64,000 bases of DNA from Perlucidibaca wandonensis. Lineage in GTDB: Bacteria > Pseudomonadota > Gammaproteobacteria > Pseudomonadales > Moraxellaceae. Position 1 is the stretch's first letter. Every line of letters begins with the position of its first letter. This document shows positions 49,316 through 58,697 of this stretch, piece by piece. The notes under the pieces were generated by a model, which saw only the letters and a list, made by a program, of their open reading frames with translations, was not told the origin of the DNA and made no database searches. The stretch spans positions 1,612,001 through 1,676,000 of the forward strand of contig NZ_JBHTIT010000001.1 in the NCBI RefSeq assembly GCF_042677145.1. The letters are read 5' to 3'. The translations under genes and the position numbers were made by a program.

Positions 49316-51523
49316 CTAGCTCAGCTCCTGCGGGTCGATGTCGATAGACCATCGTACCCGCCGCGCTTCGGGCGAGGCCTCAAGCCAAGCCACTACGCGC
49401 GACAAGGCCAAATGCAGCGGCTTGCGTTCAGTCGTTTTCAGCAATAAATGCCAGCGATGCATGCCGGCTTTGCGCGCCATTGGTGCCGGCATCGGCCCCC
49501 ACGCTTGCACCAATGGCTCATCTTCGCGCAGCCAATGTGCGACATCACTCAGTAGCTCTTGCGGCGCGCTATCCTGCGGCGCTTCAGCGCGCAGCAGCGC
49601 CATACTCGCGGCTGGCGGCAAGCCCATCAGCTGGCGCTCATTAAGCAGAGTTTGTGCGCAGGCGTCATAGCCTTGGCTAAATAATTGCTGCAATAAAGGA
49701 TGGTCGGGCTGATGCGTTTGTATCAACACGCGCCCAGGCTTTTCCGCACGCCCTGCTCGCCCTGAGACCTGCACCAACTGCTGCGCCAAGCGCTCGGGGC
49801 CACGAAAATCGGCGCTAAATAAACCGCCATCACAGTTGGGAATCACCACCAAAGTGACATTGGGGAAATGATGGCCTTTTGCCAACATTTGGGTGCCGAC
49901 CAAAACCGCTGCCTCCGGCTTGGCTATGGCATTCATCAAGACATCGAAGCTGCCTTTTCGGCGCGTACTATCACGATCGACGCGATACACCGGCGTATTG
50001 GCGAAGTGCTGACTCAGGGCATCGGCCAAGCGCTCGGTGCCGACTCCGGCTGGGCGTAAATCACTGCTGCCACAATCGGGGCAATGCATGGGTGGCGGTC
50101 GCTCGCTGCCGCAATGGTGGCATTGCAGACGCATCGGCGCGCGATGCAAGGTTGGCTTGGCATCGCAGCGATCACAGCCGGCCTGCCAGCCACAGGCGTG
50201 ACAAAGCATAACGGGAGCAAAGCCACGGCGGTTGAGGAAAACCAAAACTTGCTCACCACGCGCTAGCGTTTCAGTCATGGCCTCACGCGCCGCTGTGCAT
50301 AGACCATCCGTCAAAATCTGGCCGCGCAAATCCACGCAGCGCACCAAAGGCGCTTTCGCTCCACCTGCTCGCAGCTTGAGCTCTAGGCGCTGATAACGCC
50401 CCGCATGAACATTGGCTAATGTCTCTAATGACGGCGTTGCCGAGCCCAAAACAATGGGAATGTTTTCGAGCTGTGCACGACGTATCGCCACATCGCGACC
50501 ATGATAGCGAAAACCTTCCTGCTGCTTAAACGACAAGTCATGCTCTTCATCGATGACGATCAAGCCCGGCCGCGCCAACGGCGTAAACACAGCCGAGCGC
50601 GTGCCGATAATAATTCCCGCCAAACCCTCGCGCGCTTGTCGCCAAACTTGCATGCGTTCGCGATCACTTAAGCCAGAATGCAGCGCCAACACTGGGCAGC
50701 GAAAACGCGCCTGAAAACGCGCCACTGTTTGCGGCGTTAAACCAATTTCCGGCACTAGCACTAAAACCTGGCGACCACTGCGCAACACTTGAGCAATATG
50801 CTGCAAATACACTTCGGTTTTACCGCTGCCGGTGACGCCTTGTAAAAGCCAAACTCGAAAGCCATCCTCAGCTTTCCGTAGTGCATCGAAAGCAACAGCC
50901 TGCTCAGCATTAAGCCTAAGTTCAGCTTGAGCCAAGCCCAATGCCGGCCAAGCTGGCGTCGGTGCTTTTGCTGCATGTTCAGGCTGAAAACATTCGGCCA
51001 AACCCTTTTCACTCAAGGCCTTCAATGCTTCGCGCGCAATCTGCAGCGCCCGGCAGGTGGTTTCAGATAAACCTTGTGGATGCGCACTTAATAGCTGCAA
51101 TGCAGCCAATTGTTTCGGCGCACGACTCAAGCCATCCTCGCTTAATGCTAGACCGCGCGCAGTAAGCCGCCAGCACGACTCAAGCGTGGCGCGCAAAGGC
51201 TCACCTTGGCGAATCAAGGCCGGCACCATTTGCGTAAGCGCATCGCCAATAGGATGCTGATAATAGCGCGCGGCCCATAGCGCTAACTGCCAAAGCTCCG
51301 CATTCAGAGCGGGTTCGCTATCAATGATCTCAAGCACAGCGCGCATTTTTGCTGCCGGCACATCGCTCTCTGCGGCCTCATGCAGCAGCCAGCCAATAAC
51401 CTCGCGGCGGCCAAAGGGTGCTCGCACGCGCACACCCGGCGGCAGCTCGTGCACACCAGCAGGCAGGCGATAATCGAAGCCATGGCGCAGAGGCGATGGC
51501 AGGGCAAGATGAGCGATAGGCAT
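49316..51523 (-). CDS. priA: Primosomal replication restart helicase PriA
   Basis: A 735-residue 3'-5' helicase that reloads the replisome at stalled forks. An N-terminal DNA-binding domain (PIAHLALPSPLRHGFDY) precedes the helicase with Walker A GVTGSGKTEVY and VIDEEHD. Zinc-binding cysteines follow, in CHACGWQAGCDRCD, CHHCG and CPDCGS. The ATG at 51523 is the family start; the frame continues upstream without similarity. It is convergent with mrcA (3-bp gap) and divergent from rpmE. Confidence 0.97.
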   Translation of the reverse strand: MPIAHLALPSPLRHGFDYRLPAGVHELPPGVRVRAPFGRREVIGWLLHEAAESDVPAAKMRAVLEIIDSEPALNAELWQLALWAARYYQHPIGDALTQMVPALIRQGEPLRATLESCWRLTARGLALSEDGLSRAPKQLAALQLLSAHPQGLSETTCRALQIAREALKALSEKGLAECFQPEHAAKAPTPAWPALGLAQAELRLNAEQAVAFDALRKAEDGFRVWLLQGVTGSGKTEVYLQHIAQVLRSGRQVLVLVPEIGLTPQTVARFQARFRCPVLALHSGLSDRERMQVWRQAREGLAGIIIGTRSAVFTPLARPGLIVIDEEHDLSFKQQEGFRYHGRDVAIRRAQLENIPIVLGSATPSLETLANVHAGRYQRLELKLRAGGAKAPLVRCVDLRGQILTDGLCTAAREAMTETLARGEQVLVFLNRRGFAPVMLCHACGWQAGCDRCDAKPTLHRAPMRLQCHHCGSERPPPMHCPDCGSSDLRPAGVGTERLADALSQHFANTPVYRVDRDSTRRKGSFDVLMNAIAKPEAAVLVGTQMLAKGHHFPNVTLVVIPNCDGGLFSADFRGPERLAQQLVQVSGRAGRAEKPGRVLIQTHQPDHPLLQQLFSQGYDACAQTLLNERQLMGLPPAASMALLRAEAPQDSAPQELLSDVAHWLREDEPLVQAWGPMPAPMARKAGMHRWHLLLKTTERKPLHLALSRVVAWLEASPEARRVRWSIDIDPQELS

Positions 51524-51590
51524 GGCGCGCAGACTAGCACTCTGGCCAAGCTTGCAGCTAGCGCCTCTTCCTAGTACTTGCATGCAGCGC

Positions 51591-51619
51591 TTGGCTAAAC
51601 ATCGATCATCGCCTAGAAT
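51591..51619 (+). promoter_or_regulatory. Candidate rpmE promoter
   Basis: TTGGCT (51591-51596) and TAGAAT (51614-51619) are separated by exactly 17 bp. Transcription would begin near 51626, leaving a leader of about 160 bases before the rpmE ATG. Confidence 0.6.
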
Positions 51620-51625
51620 GCGCGT

Positions 51626-51785
51626 CCTTGTTGAGCTTGGCCGCAACGAAGCGATGTTTGCGGTGAGCCAAGAGAATGGCCTGTTGTCGTGCCTGTGCGT
51701 TTGCTTCAGCTGCCTGTAAAGGCAGATAAAAGCCCGTCAGGAGCGCGACACACCCTTAACCCGTTCCTTGATTTAGGTAAACATT
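51626..51785 (+). promoter_or_regulatory. Structured 5' leader of rpmE
   Basis: The predicted leader has two stem-loops. The first pairs CTTGGC (51636-51641) with GCCAAG (51667-51672), extended inside by CGCAA (51642-51646) with TTGCG (51658-51662) around a four-base bulge. The second is a tight 6-bp hairpin with a GTAA loop (51710-51725). An AGGAG at 51740 is followed by no open frame. Such leaders bind the ribosomal protein itself in other r-protein operons, and bL31 autoregulation through the rpmE leader is described in E. coli. Confidence 0.5.
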
Positions 51786-52004
51786 ATGCGTGCTGATATC
51801 CATCCAAAATACGAAGCAGTCAAAGCCACTTGCTCATGCGGCAATGTCTTTGAAACCCGTTCAACCTCGTGCAAAGACTTTCTGATCGACGTCTGCTCAG
51901 CTTGCCACCCGTTCTACACTGGCAAACAGAAAAACGTCGAAACTGGCGGTCGTATCGACAAGTTCAAACAACGCTTTGGCGGCGCCCGCAGCTTCAAGAA
52001 GTAA
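51786..52004 (+). CDS. rpmE: 50S ribosomal protein L31 (zinc-binding type)
   Basis: A 72-residue bL31. It keeps all four zinc-ribbon cysteine/histidine positions (CSCGNVFETRS, CSACHPFYTG), so it is the zinc form, not the zinc-free paralogue. It sits on the 50S subunit as a bridge to the 30S head. It is a monocistronic unit with a long leader before it and a rho-independent terminator after it. Confidence 0.98.
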   Translation: MRADIHPKYEAVKATCSCGNVFETRSTSCKDFLIDVCSACHPFYTGKQKNVETGGRIDKFKQRFGGARSFKK

Positions 52005-52034
52005 ACTGCGGCTGCCACGCCCCGCGTGGATCAG

Positions 52035-52069
52035 AAAAAGGCGGGCACCTTCCAAGGGCTCGCCTTTTT
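52035..52069 (+). terminator. Rho-independent terminator of rpmE
   Basis: AAAAAGGCGGGC (52035-52046) pairs with GCTCGCCTTTTT (52058-52069), one G-U pair, around an 11-base loop and ends in a T-run, 31 bases after the rpmE stop. Confidence 0.9.
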
Positions 52070-52111
52070 TATTGCTACAATCGCCACGATTTTTAAGACT
52101 CGGATGCCTCA

Positions 52112-53872
52112 ATGAAGCACGCGCTCGAAACGCTACTAGCAGCTGCCCTCGACACACTACGTCAAGACGGCCTATTGCCGGCCGATTTTCAGCCCACACT
52201 GCAGTTTGAGCGCACCCGCGATCCTGCACATGGCGACTGGGCTAGCAATATCGCGCTGATGTCGGCGAAAGCCGCAGGCAAACCACCACGCGTAATTGCT
52301 CAAGCCATCATTGATGCCCTACCCGCCAACGACGCAATTAGCCGCGTTGAGCTGGCAGGCCCTGGCTTTATCAACTTCTTTTTAAATGCCGGCAGCCGCT
52401 TTGCCGCCATCGAACACATTTTGAAAGACGCGCAAGCATATGGCTCGCCCAACATCGGCAATGGCCAACGCGTGCTGCTCGAATACGTCTCGGCAAACCC
52501 CACAGGCCCCATGCATGTCGGTCACGGTCGCGGCGCGGCTTATGGTTCTGCACTAGCAAGCTTGCTCCGTGCCACCGGTTATGTGGTCGATACCGAGTAC
52601 TACGTGAATGACGCCGGCCGCCAAACCGACGTACTCGCAGTATCGGTGTATTTGCGTTACCTCGAGGCCTTAGGCGAGACCGTCGCTATTCCTTCGCGCG
52701 CTTATCCAGCCGAATACATTATCGAGTGCGCACAGGCTTTAGTCGCTCGCGATGGCCGTGCTTACTTCCTACCTTATGCCGAGCTAATGACCGGTGTTTT
52801 GCCCGATAGCGCTGATGATGGCGATGAAGCGAAAGCCATCAAAGAAGCGCATATCGACTCATTAATTGCACGCGTGCAGGAAGTTTTGGGCGCGGGCTAT
52901 CGCACGCTGCAAGACTTCGCGCTCGACACTCAACTCGCCGCAATCAAAACTACTTTGGCGGCGTTTAATGTCTCTTTCGATGCGTGGTTCTCTGAGCGTA
53001 GCCTGGCCGAGAGCGGTGCTATTGACCTAGCCATTTCGCGCCTGCGTGAACGCGGCCATGTCTATGATATAAATGGCGCACTTTGGCTGCGCACCAGCGC
53101 TTTGGGCGATGAAAAAGATCGCTGCATGGTCCGTGACAACGGCGTCCACACTTACTTCGCCGCCGATGTCGCCTACCACTTAAATAAACTTGATCGTGGC
53201 TATGACGTGCTCATCGATGTCTGGGGCGCCGATCACCACGGCTATATCGCGCGTGTACGTGCGGCCATCGAAGCACTGACTGGCGAAGGCGATAAATTTG
53301 TCGTCGCGCTGATTCAGTTCGTCACTTTGTCATCGGGCCGGATGGGCAAACGCTCAGGCAATTTCGTCACGCTATCGCAGCTGATTGAAGAGGCCGGCAA
53401 TGACGCCACGCGCTTCTTCTATCTGTCGCGCGCACCGGAACAACACCTCGAATTCGATATCGATTTAGCGCGCTCACAATCGGCCGAAAATCCGGTGTAT
53501 TACTTGCAGTACGCGCACGCTCGCATCGCCAGCATTTTCCGCGAATGCGCTACCCGCGACTTGAGTTTCGACGCCGCTGCTGGCCTCTCCGCATTGCCAT
53601 CACTCGCCGATGCTGGTCTCACCGAGCTGGTGAAACGCCTCGACGCCTGGCCCGATGCCGTCGCCAATGCGGCCCGCCAACAAGCACCGCATCAGCTCGC
53701 GTTTGCCTTGCGTGAACTCGCGCAAGAGTTCCATAGCTATTACAACACCAACAAAATGTTGGTCGATGACAGCTCGCTGCGTCACGCCCGCCTCACGGTG
53801 AGCCTAGCAGTGCAAAAAGTCTTAGCCCACGGCCTAGGCTTGCTTGGCGTGGCAGCACCGGAGCGAATGTAA
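52112..53872 (+). CDS. argS: Arginyl-tRNA synthetase
   Basis: A 586-residue class I synthetase. An N-terminal Arg-tRNA synthetase domain precedes the catalytic Rossmann fold with HVGHGRGA (HIGH motif after NPTGPM). MGKRSGNFVTL takes the place of KMSKS, and a C-terminal helical anticodon domain ends in ERM. Length is normal. The SPOR gene follows after 4 bases, so argS probably heads argS-ftsN-like-hslV-hslU. Confidence 0.98.
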   Translation: MKHALETLLAAALDTLRQDGLLPADFQPTLQFERTRDPAHGDWASNIALMSAKAAGKPPRVIAQAIIDALPANDAISRVELAGPGFINFFLNAGSRFAAIEHILKDAQAYGSPNIGNGQRVLLEYVSANPTGPMHVGHGRGAAYGSALASLLRATGYVVDTEYYVNDAGRQTDVLAVSVYLRYLEALGETVAIPSRAYPAEYIIECAQALVARDGRAYFLPYAELMTGVLPDSADDGDEAKAIKEAHIDSLIARVQEVLGAGYRTLQDFALDTQLAAIKTTLAAFNVSFDAWFSERSLAESGAIDLAISRLRERGHVYDINGALWLRTSALGDEKDRCMVRDNGVHTYFAADVAYHLNKLDRGYDVLIDVWGADHHGYIARVRAAIEALTGEGDKFVVALIQFVTLSSGRMGKRSGNFVTLSQLIEEAGNDATRFFYLSRAPEQHLEFDIDLARSQSAENPVYYLQYAHARIASIFRECATRDLSFDAAAGLSALPSLADAGLTELVKRLDAWPDAVANAARQQAPHQLAFALRELAQEFHSYYNTNKMLVDDSSLRHARLTVSLAVQKVLAHGLGLLGVAAPERM

Positions 53873-53876
53873 ACCT

Positions 53877-54557
53877 GTGGCCACCAACTCACGCCCACCA
53901 GCTTCAGGCGCCACTCGCAATGGCGCTAGCAAAAGCAAATCGTCCGCATCAAAGCGCCCGCAAGGTGCAGCGCGCAGAACAAAGCAGCAGCCACCGCGAC
54001 GCCGCATGCCGCCTGGCCGTCTTATCCTATTTGTCTTGCTAGCAGGCCTACTTGGCTATGGCATTTGGACGCTACAGCATCGCCCCAGCGAAGAGGTTGA
54101 AGGTGTACCGGCTGCGCTTAGCAGCCTAGATGAGGCGCCACAACAGGCACCAGCAGCCAATACGCCCGCGAAAAAACCGGCTGAGCGTTTTGAGTTTTAC
54201 GATATTTTGCCAAATCAGCGTGTGCTGCCATCACGCACGCCTGATGCTCGCAGTGCGCCACGACCACAGGCGAAAACTCCAGCGACTACGCCTGAAGCTA
54301 GCGAGCAGTCATCAACTCGATGGCTACAAGTCGGTGCATTTCGCAACGGCACACAGGCCAATGAGCGCTTAGCTGAGCTCAAATCTTTAAATATTCCCGC
54401 GCAACGCCAAAGTGGTTTCGATGCGCAAGGCAAACCGCTAGAACGTATTGTTGCCGGCCCATTTGATAGCGCACGTCATCTAGCTGATGCGCGCGCACGT
54501 TTGGCTACCGAAGGCCTCGATGCCATCCCCTTAAGCAGTCTGGGAGACAGCCAATGA
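53877..54557 (+). CDS. FtsN-like SPOR-domain cell division protein
   Basis: About 226 residues, starting at a GTG at 53877 with GGAG in front. A basic cytoplasmic tail rich in Lys and Arg (RTKQQPPRRRMPPGR) precedes one membrane segment (LILFVLLAGLLGYGIWTL). A Pro/Ala-rich periplasmic linker follows, and then a C-terminal SPOR domain (STRWLQVGAFRNGTQANERL to IVAGPFDSARHLADARARL). This is the architecture of FtsN, which triggers septal peptidoglycan synthesis; its place between argS and hslV is also that of ftsN/SPOR genes. It overlaps hslV by ATGA. Confidence 0.85.
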   Translation: MATNSRPPASGATRNGASKSKSSASKRPQGAARRTKQQPPRRRMPPGRLILFVLLAGLLGYGIWTLQHRPSEEVEGVPAALSSLDEAPQQAPAANTPAKKPAERFEFYDILPNQRVLPSRTPDARSAPRPQAKTPATTPEASEQSSTRWLQVGAFRNGTQANERLAELKSLNIPAQRQSGFDAQGKPLERIVAGPFDSARHLADARARLATEGLDAIPLSSLGDSQ

Positions 54558-55078
54558 CAACTATTTTATGTGTACGCCGTGGCAACACTGTCGTACTCGG
54601 CGGCGACGGCCAAGTATCGCTTGGCAATACCGTGATGAAAGGCAACGCGCGTAAGGTCCGTCGCCTCTATAAAGATCAAGTAATTGCTGGATTTGCCGGC
54701 GGTACAGCAGATGCCTTCACTCTGTTTGAATACTTCGAAGCGAAACTGGAAAAGCATAGTGGGCATCTAGTGCGTGCCGCCGTTGAAATGGCAAAGGACT
54801 GGCGCACTGACCGCACACTGCGACGCCTCGAAGCATTACTCGCCGTTGCTGATCACAGCGCCTCACTCATCATCACCGGCAATGGCGATGTACTAGAGCC
54901 AGAGCACGGCATCATCAGCATTGGTTCCGGTGGCAACTTTGCCCTCGCCGCCGCTCGTGCCCTGATGGATCACAGCGAACTCGACGCCGAAGCCATTGTG
55001 CGCTACGGCCTGCAAACGGCTGGTGATATCTGTGTCTTCACCAATCATTCGCACACGCTAGAACGCTTGGATTATTAA
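54554..55078 (+). CDS. hslV: ATP-dependent protease proteolytic subunit HslV
   Basis: A 174-residue threonine peptidase. The catalytic Thr2 follows the initiator Met (MTTILCVRRGNTVVLGGDGQ) and the Gly-rich VSLGNTVMKGNARKVRRL is the usual signature. Two stacked hexameric rings form the chamber, with HslU unfoldase caps. hslU follows after two bases. Confidence 0.98.
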   Translation: MTTILCVRRGNTVVLGGDGQVSLGNTVMKGNARKVRRLYKDQVIAGFAGGTADAFTLFEYFEAKLEKHSGHLVRAAVEMAKDWRTDRTLRRLEALLAVADHSASLIITGNGDVLEPEHGIISIGSGGNFALAAARALMDHSELDAEAIVRYGLQTAGDICVFTNHSHTLERLDY

Positions 55079-55080
55079 TC

Positions 55081-56427
55081 ATGACTGCGATGACTCCGCG
55101 TGAAATTGTTCACGAATTAGACCTACACATTGTTGGCCAGCAAGCAGCTAAACGCGCCGTCGCATTAGCACTGCGTAACCGCTGGCGTCGTCTGCAATTG
55201 CCTGAAGCCATGCGCGCTGAAGTAACGCCAAAAAACATCTTGATGATAGGCCCAACCGGTGTTGGCAAAACCGAGATTGCTCGGCGTTTAGCGCGCTTGG
55301 CGCAGGCGCCATTCATCAAAGTCGAAGCGACAAAGTTCACCGAAGTTGGCTATGTCGGCCGTGATGTCGAAACCATTATTCGTGATTTGGCTGATATGGC
55401 GCTAAAGCTACAGCGCGAAATAGCTGTGGCCGATGTTGGCCAACGCGCCGATGAAGCCGCTGAAGAGCGCATCCTCGATGCTTTGCTCCCAGGCCCAAGC
55501 GGCAGCGAATGGCAGAAAGATGCAGCACCACCGCCCGATAGCGCCACCCGCCAGCTATTTCGCCGTCGTCTACGCGCTGGCGAGCTCAATGAGCAAAGCA
55601 TTGAGATTGAGCTCAGCCAAGCCGCGCCAAGCGTAGATATGATGACGCCGCCGGGCATGGAAGACATGGGCAATCAATTGCAGAAAATGTTTTCCGGTCT
55701 TGGCGGGGCGAAGAAAAAAACTCAACGCCTAAGCATTGCCGAAGCCTATAAGCGCGTGCGTGAAGAGGAAGCTGGCAAGCTCGTCAATGAAGACGATTTG
55801 AAAGCAAAAGCCCTGCACTCGGTGGAGCAGCAAGGCATCGTTTTCATTGATGAAATAGACAAAGTTTGCCGCCGTGGTGACAGCCAAGGTGCTGATGTCT
55901 CGCGCGATGGCGTGCAGCGTGACTTGCTACCGCTCATCGAAGGCTGCAGCGTAAACACCAAATATGGCATCGTAAAAACTGATCATATTTTGTTTATCTG
56001 CTCCGGCGCATTTCACCTCGCCAAGCCATCAGACTTGATTCCCGAGCTACAAGGCCGCCTGCCCGTTCGTGTGGAATTAAGCGCGCTAACACCAGCTGAC
56101 TTCGAGCGCATTTTAACTGAGCCGCATTGCTCGCTGACTGAGCAATATATTGCGCTACTGGGCACTGAAGGCCTGAAGCTAGAGTTCGCTGCGGAAGCCA
56201 TTGCCGAGCTGGCGAAGGTTGCATGGCAGGTCAATGAGCGTACCGAAAATATTGGTGCGCGGCGTTTGCATACGGTGCTGGAACGTTTACTTGAAGGCAT
56301 TGCTTTCGATGCTGCCGACTTAGCTCTGAAGCAGGCTGGCGCAACACTGATCATTAGCGCAGAAGATGTCACCAAGCATCTCGGCGCCTTGGTTGAAGAC
56401 GATGATCTGAGCCGGTTCATTTTGTAA
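55081..56427 (+). CDS. hslU: ATP-dependent protease ATPase subunit HslU
   Basis: A 448-residue AAA+ unfoldase. Walker A is GPTGVGKTEIARRLA and Walker B VFIDEIDKV; an I-domain insert lies between them (about 110-240). The second region has FICSGAFHLAKPSDLIPELQGRLPVRV and the C-terminal tail ends DDLSRFIL, whose last residues dock into HslV. It forms an operon with hslV, 2 bases apart. Confidence 0.98.
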   Translation: MTAMTPREIVHELDLHIVGQQAAKRAVALALRNRWRRLQLPEAMRAEVTPKNILMIGPTGVGKTEIARRLARLAQAPFIKVEATKFTEVGYVGRDVETIIRDLADMALKLQREIAVADVGQRADEAAEERILDALLPGPSGSEWQKDAAPPPDSATRQLFRRRLRAGELNEQSIEIELSQAAPSVDMMTPPGMEDMGNQLQKMFSGLGGAKKKTQRLSIAEAYKRVREEEAGKLVNEDDLKAKALHSVEQQGIVFIDEIDKVCRRGDSQGADVSRDGVQRDLLPLIEGCSVNTKYGIVKTDHILFICSGAFHLAKPSDLIPELQGRLPVRVELSALTPADFERILTEPHCSLTEQYIALLGTEGLKLEFAAEAIAELAKVAWQVNERTENIGARRLHTVLERLLEGIAFDAADLALKQAGATLIISAEDVTKHLGALVEDDDLSRFIL

Positions 56428-56497
56428 CACCCGGCTGCTTAACTAGAAAGACTGCAACGTCTGCATGATCGCGGGCGTACGACGAGAGACCAAGACC

Positions 56498-57247
56498 ATG
56501 AACGCTGCCGTGAAATTACCCACTCAGGGTACTCCAGACACCAATACCCGCATTCGTGCTGGCATTGGCCGCTATCGCATCTGGAGTCGTCATGGCAATG
56601 CTGCATTGGCCGCCCAAGTGCTCGCCGTGCAAGCGCTGCAAACTGCGCGCCTACGCCGCACACACCACAGCTTATTGGCCGATAAACGCTTTGCGCCAAT
56701 CACCGAGTTTTTCCTCAACGACATCTACACCGGTCTTGAGCTCGATGAATTAGCCCGCGAAATCGAAAAAGCCCTACCTGTGGCCACACGCCTGCTTCCC
56801 GACTCAGTCATGCGCACCGCGGCGATTGCCGTTGAAGCTAATGCGCTCACCGGCGAGCTTGATGAAGCGGTGGCGCAAGACTTACTCACTCACGGTGTTG
56901 ACGCACCCACAGATGTCGACTTGATCGCCAGCTATCGCCGCCTAGACCAAATTGAAGCACGCCACACGCAAATGCATTTGCTGCGCGAACTCGGCCTAGG
57001 CCTTGACCGCTATGTGCGCTCACGCTTGATTACCGCCACCTTTAAAATGTCCAAAGGCCCGGCACATATGGCTGGCCTCGCTGGCCTCTACGACTTCATG
57101 GGCACCGGCTTTGCTGTGATGAAGCCAATGAAGTCCGTGGCCGGCTTTTTGGATGTGTTCTTGGGCCGCGAAACGCGTATCCTCGACAGGCTCGCGCAAG
57201 GCGCCAGCGACCCTTTTGCAGTAGACGATGACGAGCCCTCGGCATGA
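56498..57247 (+). CDS. Uncharacterised protein with FFLND motif, between hslU and ubiE
   Basis: A 249-residue, mostly helical protein. The clearest mark is ITEFFLNDIYTG, which resembles a group of uncharacterised proteobacterial proteins named for an FFLEELY-type motif. No membrane segment, signal or catalytic signature is seen. Conserved-looking charged helices follow (LHTQMHLLREL-type and RSRLITATFKMSKGPA). I use the ATG at 56498; one at 56465 is possible. It ends four bases into ubiE (ATGA). In Pseudomonas the hslU-ubiE gap holds PHA genes; they are not here. Confidence 0.75.
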   Translation: MNAAVKLPTQGTPDTNTRIRAGIGRYRIWSRHGNAALAAQVLAVQALQTARLRRTHHSLLADKRFAPITEFFLNDIYTGLELDELAREIEKALPVATRLLPDSVMRTAAIAVEANALTGELDEAVAQDLLTHGVDAPTDVDLIASYRRLDQIEARHTQMHLLRELGLGLDRYVRSRLITATFKMSKGPAHMAGLAGLYDFMGTGFAVMKPMKSVAGFLDVFLGRETRILDRLAQGASDPFAVDDDEPSA

Positions 57248-58044
57248 CAAAACGACCTTCATTACCCCCCGTTAATGGCCCGCTAGTTGGCGGCGCTGCC
57301 ACCGGAGAGCAAACTCACTTTGGCTATAAAACCGTAGCTGCCAGTGAAAAAGCTGGCAAAGTTGCCGAGGTTTTTCACTCGGTTGCAGCCAAATACGACG
57401 TCATGAATGATCTGATGTCTTTGGGCATTCATCGCCTGTGGAAGCGTTTTGCTATTGAGCTTTCTGGGGTGCGCCCGGGGCAACGCGTGCTCGATATTGC
57501 CGGCGGTACCGGCGATTTAGCCAAAGCATTTTCGCGCGAAGTTGGCGCTAACGGCCACGTCATTTTGGCCGACATCAACTCCTCTATGCTGCAAGTTGGC
57601 CGCGACCGCCTCCTCGATCAGGGTGTGCACGGTAATATGGGTTTTGTCCAAGCCAATGCCGAGTGCCTGCCGTTTGAGCCGGGCAGTTTTGACCTCATCA
57701 CCATCGCTTTTGGCCTGCGCAATGTCACCGACAAAAACGCCGCCTTACGCTCGATGTATCAAAGCTTAAAGCCCGGCGGCCGCTTATTGATCTTGGAATT
57801 CTCCAAGCCAATTTTCGAACCCTTGGCGAAGATTTACGACGCTTATTCATTCAGCTTGCTGCCGGCCATGGGCAAGCTCGTCGCTAACGACTCCGAAAGC
57901 TATCGCTACTTGGCCGAGAGCATTCGCATGCATCCCGACCAAGACACGCTGAAAGACATGATGGTCGAGGCCGGTTTCGAGCGTTGCGACTATCACAATC
58001 TCACCGGCGGCATTGTCGCCCTGCATCGCGGCTTCCGCTTTTAA
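57244..58044 (+). CDS. ubiE: Ubiquinone/menaquinone C-methyltransferase UbiE
   Basis: A 266-residue SAM-dependent methyltransferase for the C-methylation step of quinone synthesis. It has the typical start (THFGYKTVAASEKAGKVAEV), SAM motif I VLDIAGGTGDLAKAF, and motifs FDLITIAFGLRNVTD and KPGGRLLILEFSKP. The C terminus NLTGGIVALHRGFRF is the family tail. It overlaps the preceding unknown gene by four bases and is followed by ubiJ and ubiB. Confidence 0.98.
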   Translation: MTKRPSLPPVNGPLVGGAATGEQTHFGYKTVAASEKAGKVAEVFHSVAAKYDVMNDLMSLGIHRLWKRFAIELSGVRPGQRVLDIAGGTGDLAKAFSREVGANGHVILADINSSMLQVGRDRLLDQGVHGNMGFVQANAECLPFEPGSFDLITIAFGLRNVTDKNAALRSMYQSLKPGGRLLILEFSKPIFEPLAKIYDAYSFSLLPAMGKLVANDSESYRYLAESIRMHPDQDTLKDMMVEAGFERCDYHNLTGGIVALHRGFRF

Positions 58045-58064
58045 GCGCCCGCACAGGACAGCCC

Positions 58065-58697
58065 ATGCCATCGCTCCCTATAGTCTTAGCCCTGCGCGGC
58101 GTTGAAACGCTGGTCAATCGCGCACTGCAATACGACCCCGCTACGCGTCTGCGTCTGCGCGAGCTCAGCGGTAAATCGATTTATGTCGAGACTGAATCGC
58201 CGCGCTTTAGTGTCATGTTGCGCATTCAGGATGAGCGTATTCGCTTGCTGCCAGAATCGACCGAACGCCCACACGCCACCATCGAAGCGCAAACCGGCGC
58301 ACTGCTGAAACTGGCCTTGTCGCGCGAATTGCAATTGATTGGCGGGCCGCTGCGCGTGCATGGCCAAGTGCAGCTCATTGAGCAACTCCATGGTATTGCT
58401 AAGCAGCTCGATATTGACTGGGAAGAACCGCTGAGCATGCTCTTTGGTGACAGTGCTGCACACGAAGTTGGCCGCCATGTCCGAGGCCTTTTTGGCTTCG
58501 CACAAAAAGCCGCAAAAACCTTTTTGCTCAATAGCCGCGAGTATCTGCAAGAAGAGCGCGAAGTCTTGCCGGTGCGCTGGGAAATCGACGAATTTGTTAG
58601 CGACTGCGATGATCTGCGCGCCGACAGCGAACGCTTAGAAGCTCGCCTTAAACGCGTGCAACAACGCCTGAGCAAACTGCAAGGATCAACGACATGA
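58065..58697 (+). CDS. ubiJ: Ubiquinone biosynthesis accessory factor UbiJ
   Basis: A 210-residue protein. An N-terminal SCP2-type lipid-binding domain (about 1-115) is followed by a linker and a C-terminal coiled coil (ERLEARLKRVQQRLSKLQ). UbiJ organises the soluble complex in which ubiquinone rings are modified with UbiK. I start at the ATG at 58065; frame continuation upstream lies inside ubiE. It overlaps ubiB by four bases (ATGA). Confidence 0.93.
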   Translation: MPSLPIVLALRGVETLVNRALQYDPATRLRLRELSGKSIYVETESPRFSVMLRIQDERIRLLPESTERPHATIEAQTGALLKLALSRELQLIGGPLRVHGQVQLIEQLHGIAKQLDIDWEEPLSMLFGDSAAHEVGRHVRGLFGFAQKAAKTFLLNSREYLQEEREVLPVRWEIDEFVSDCDDLRADSERLEARLKRVQQRLSKLQGSTT

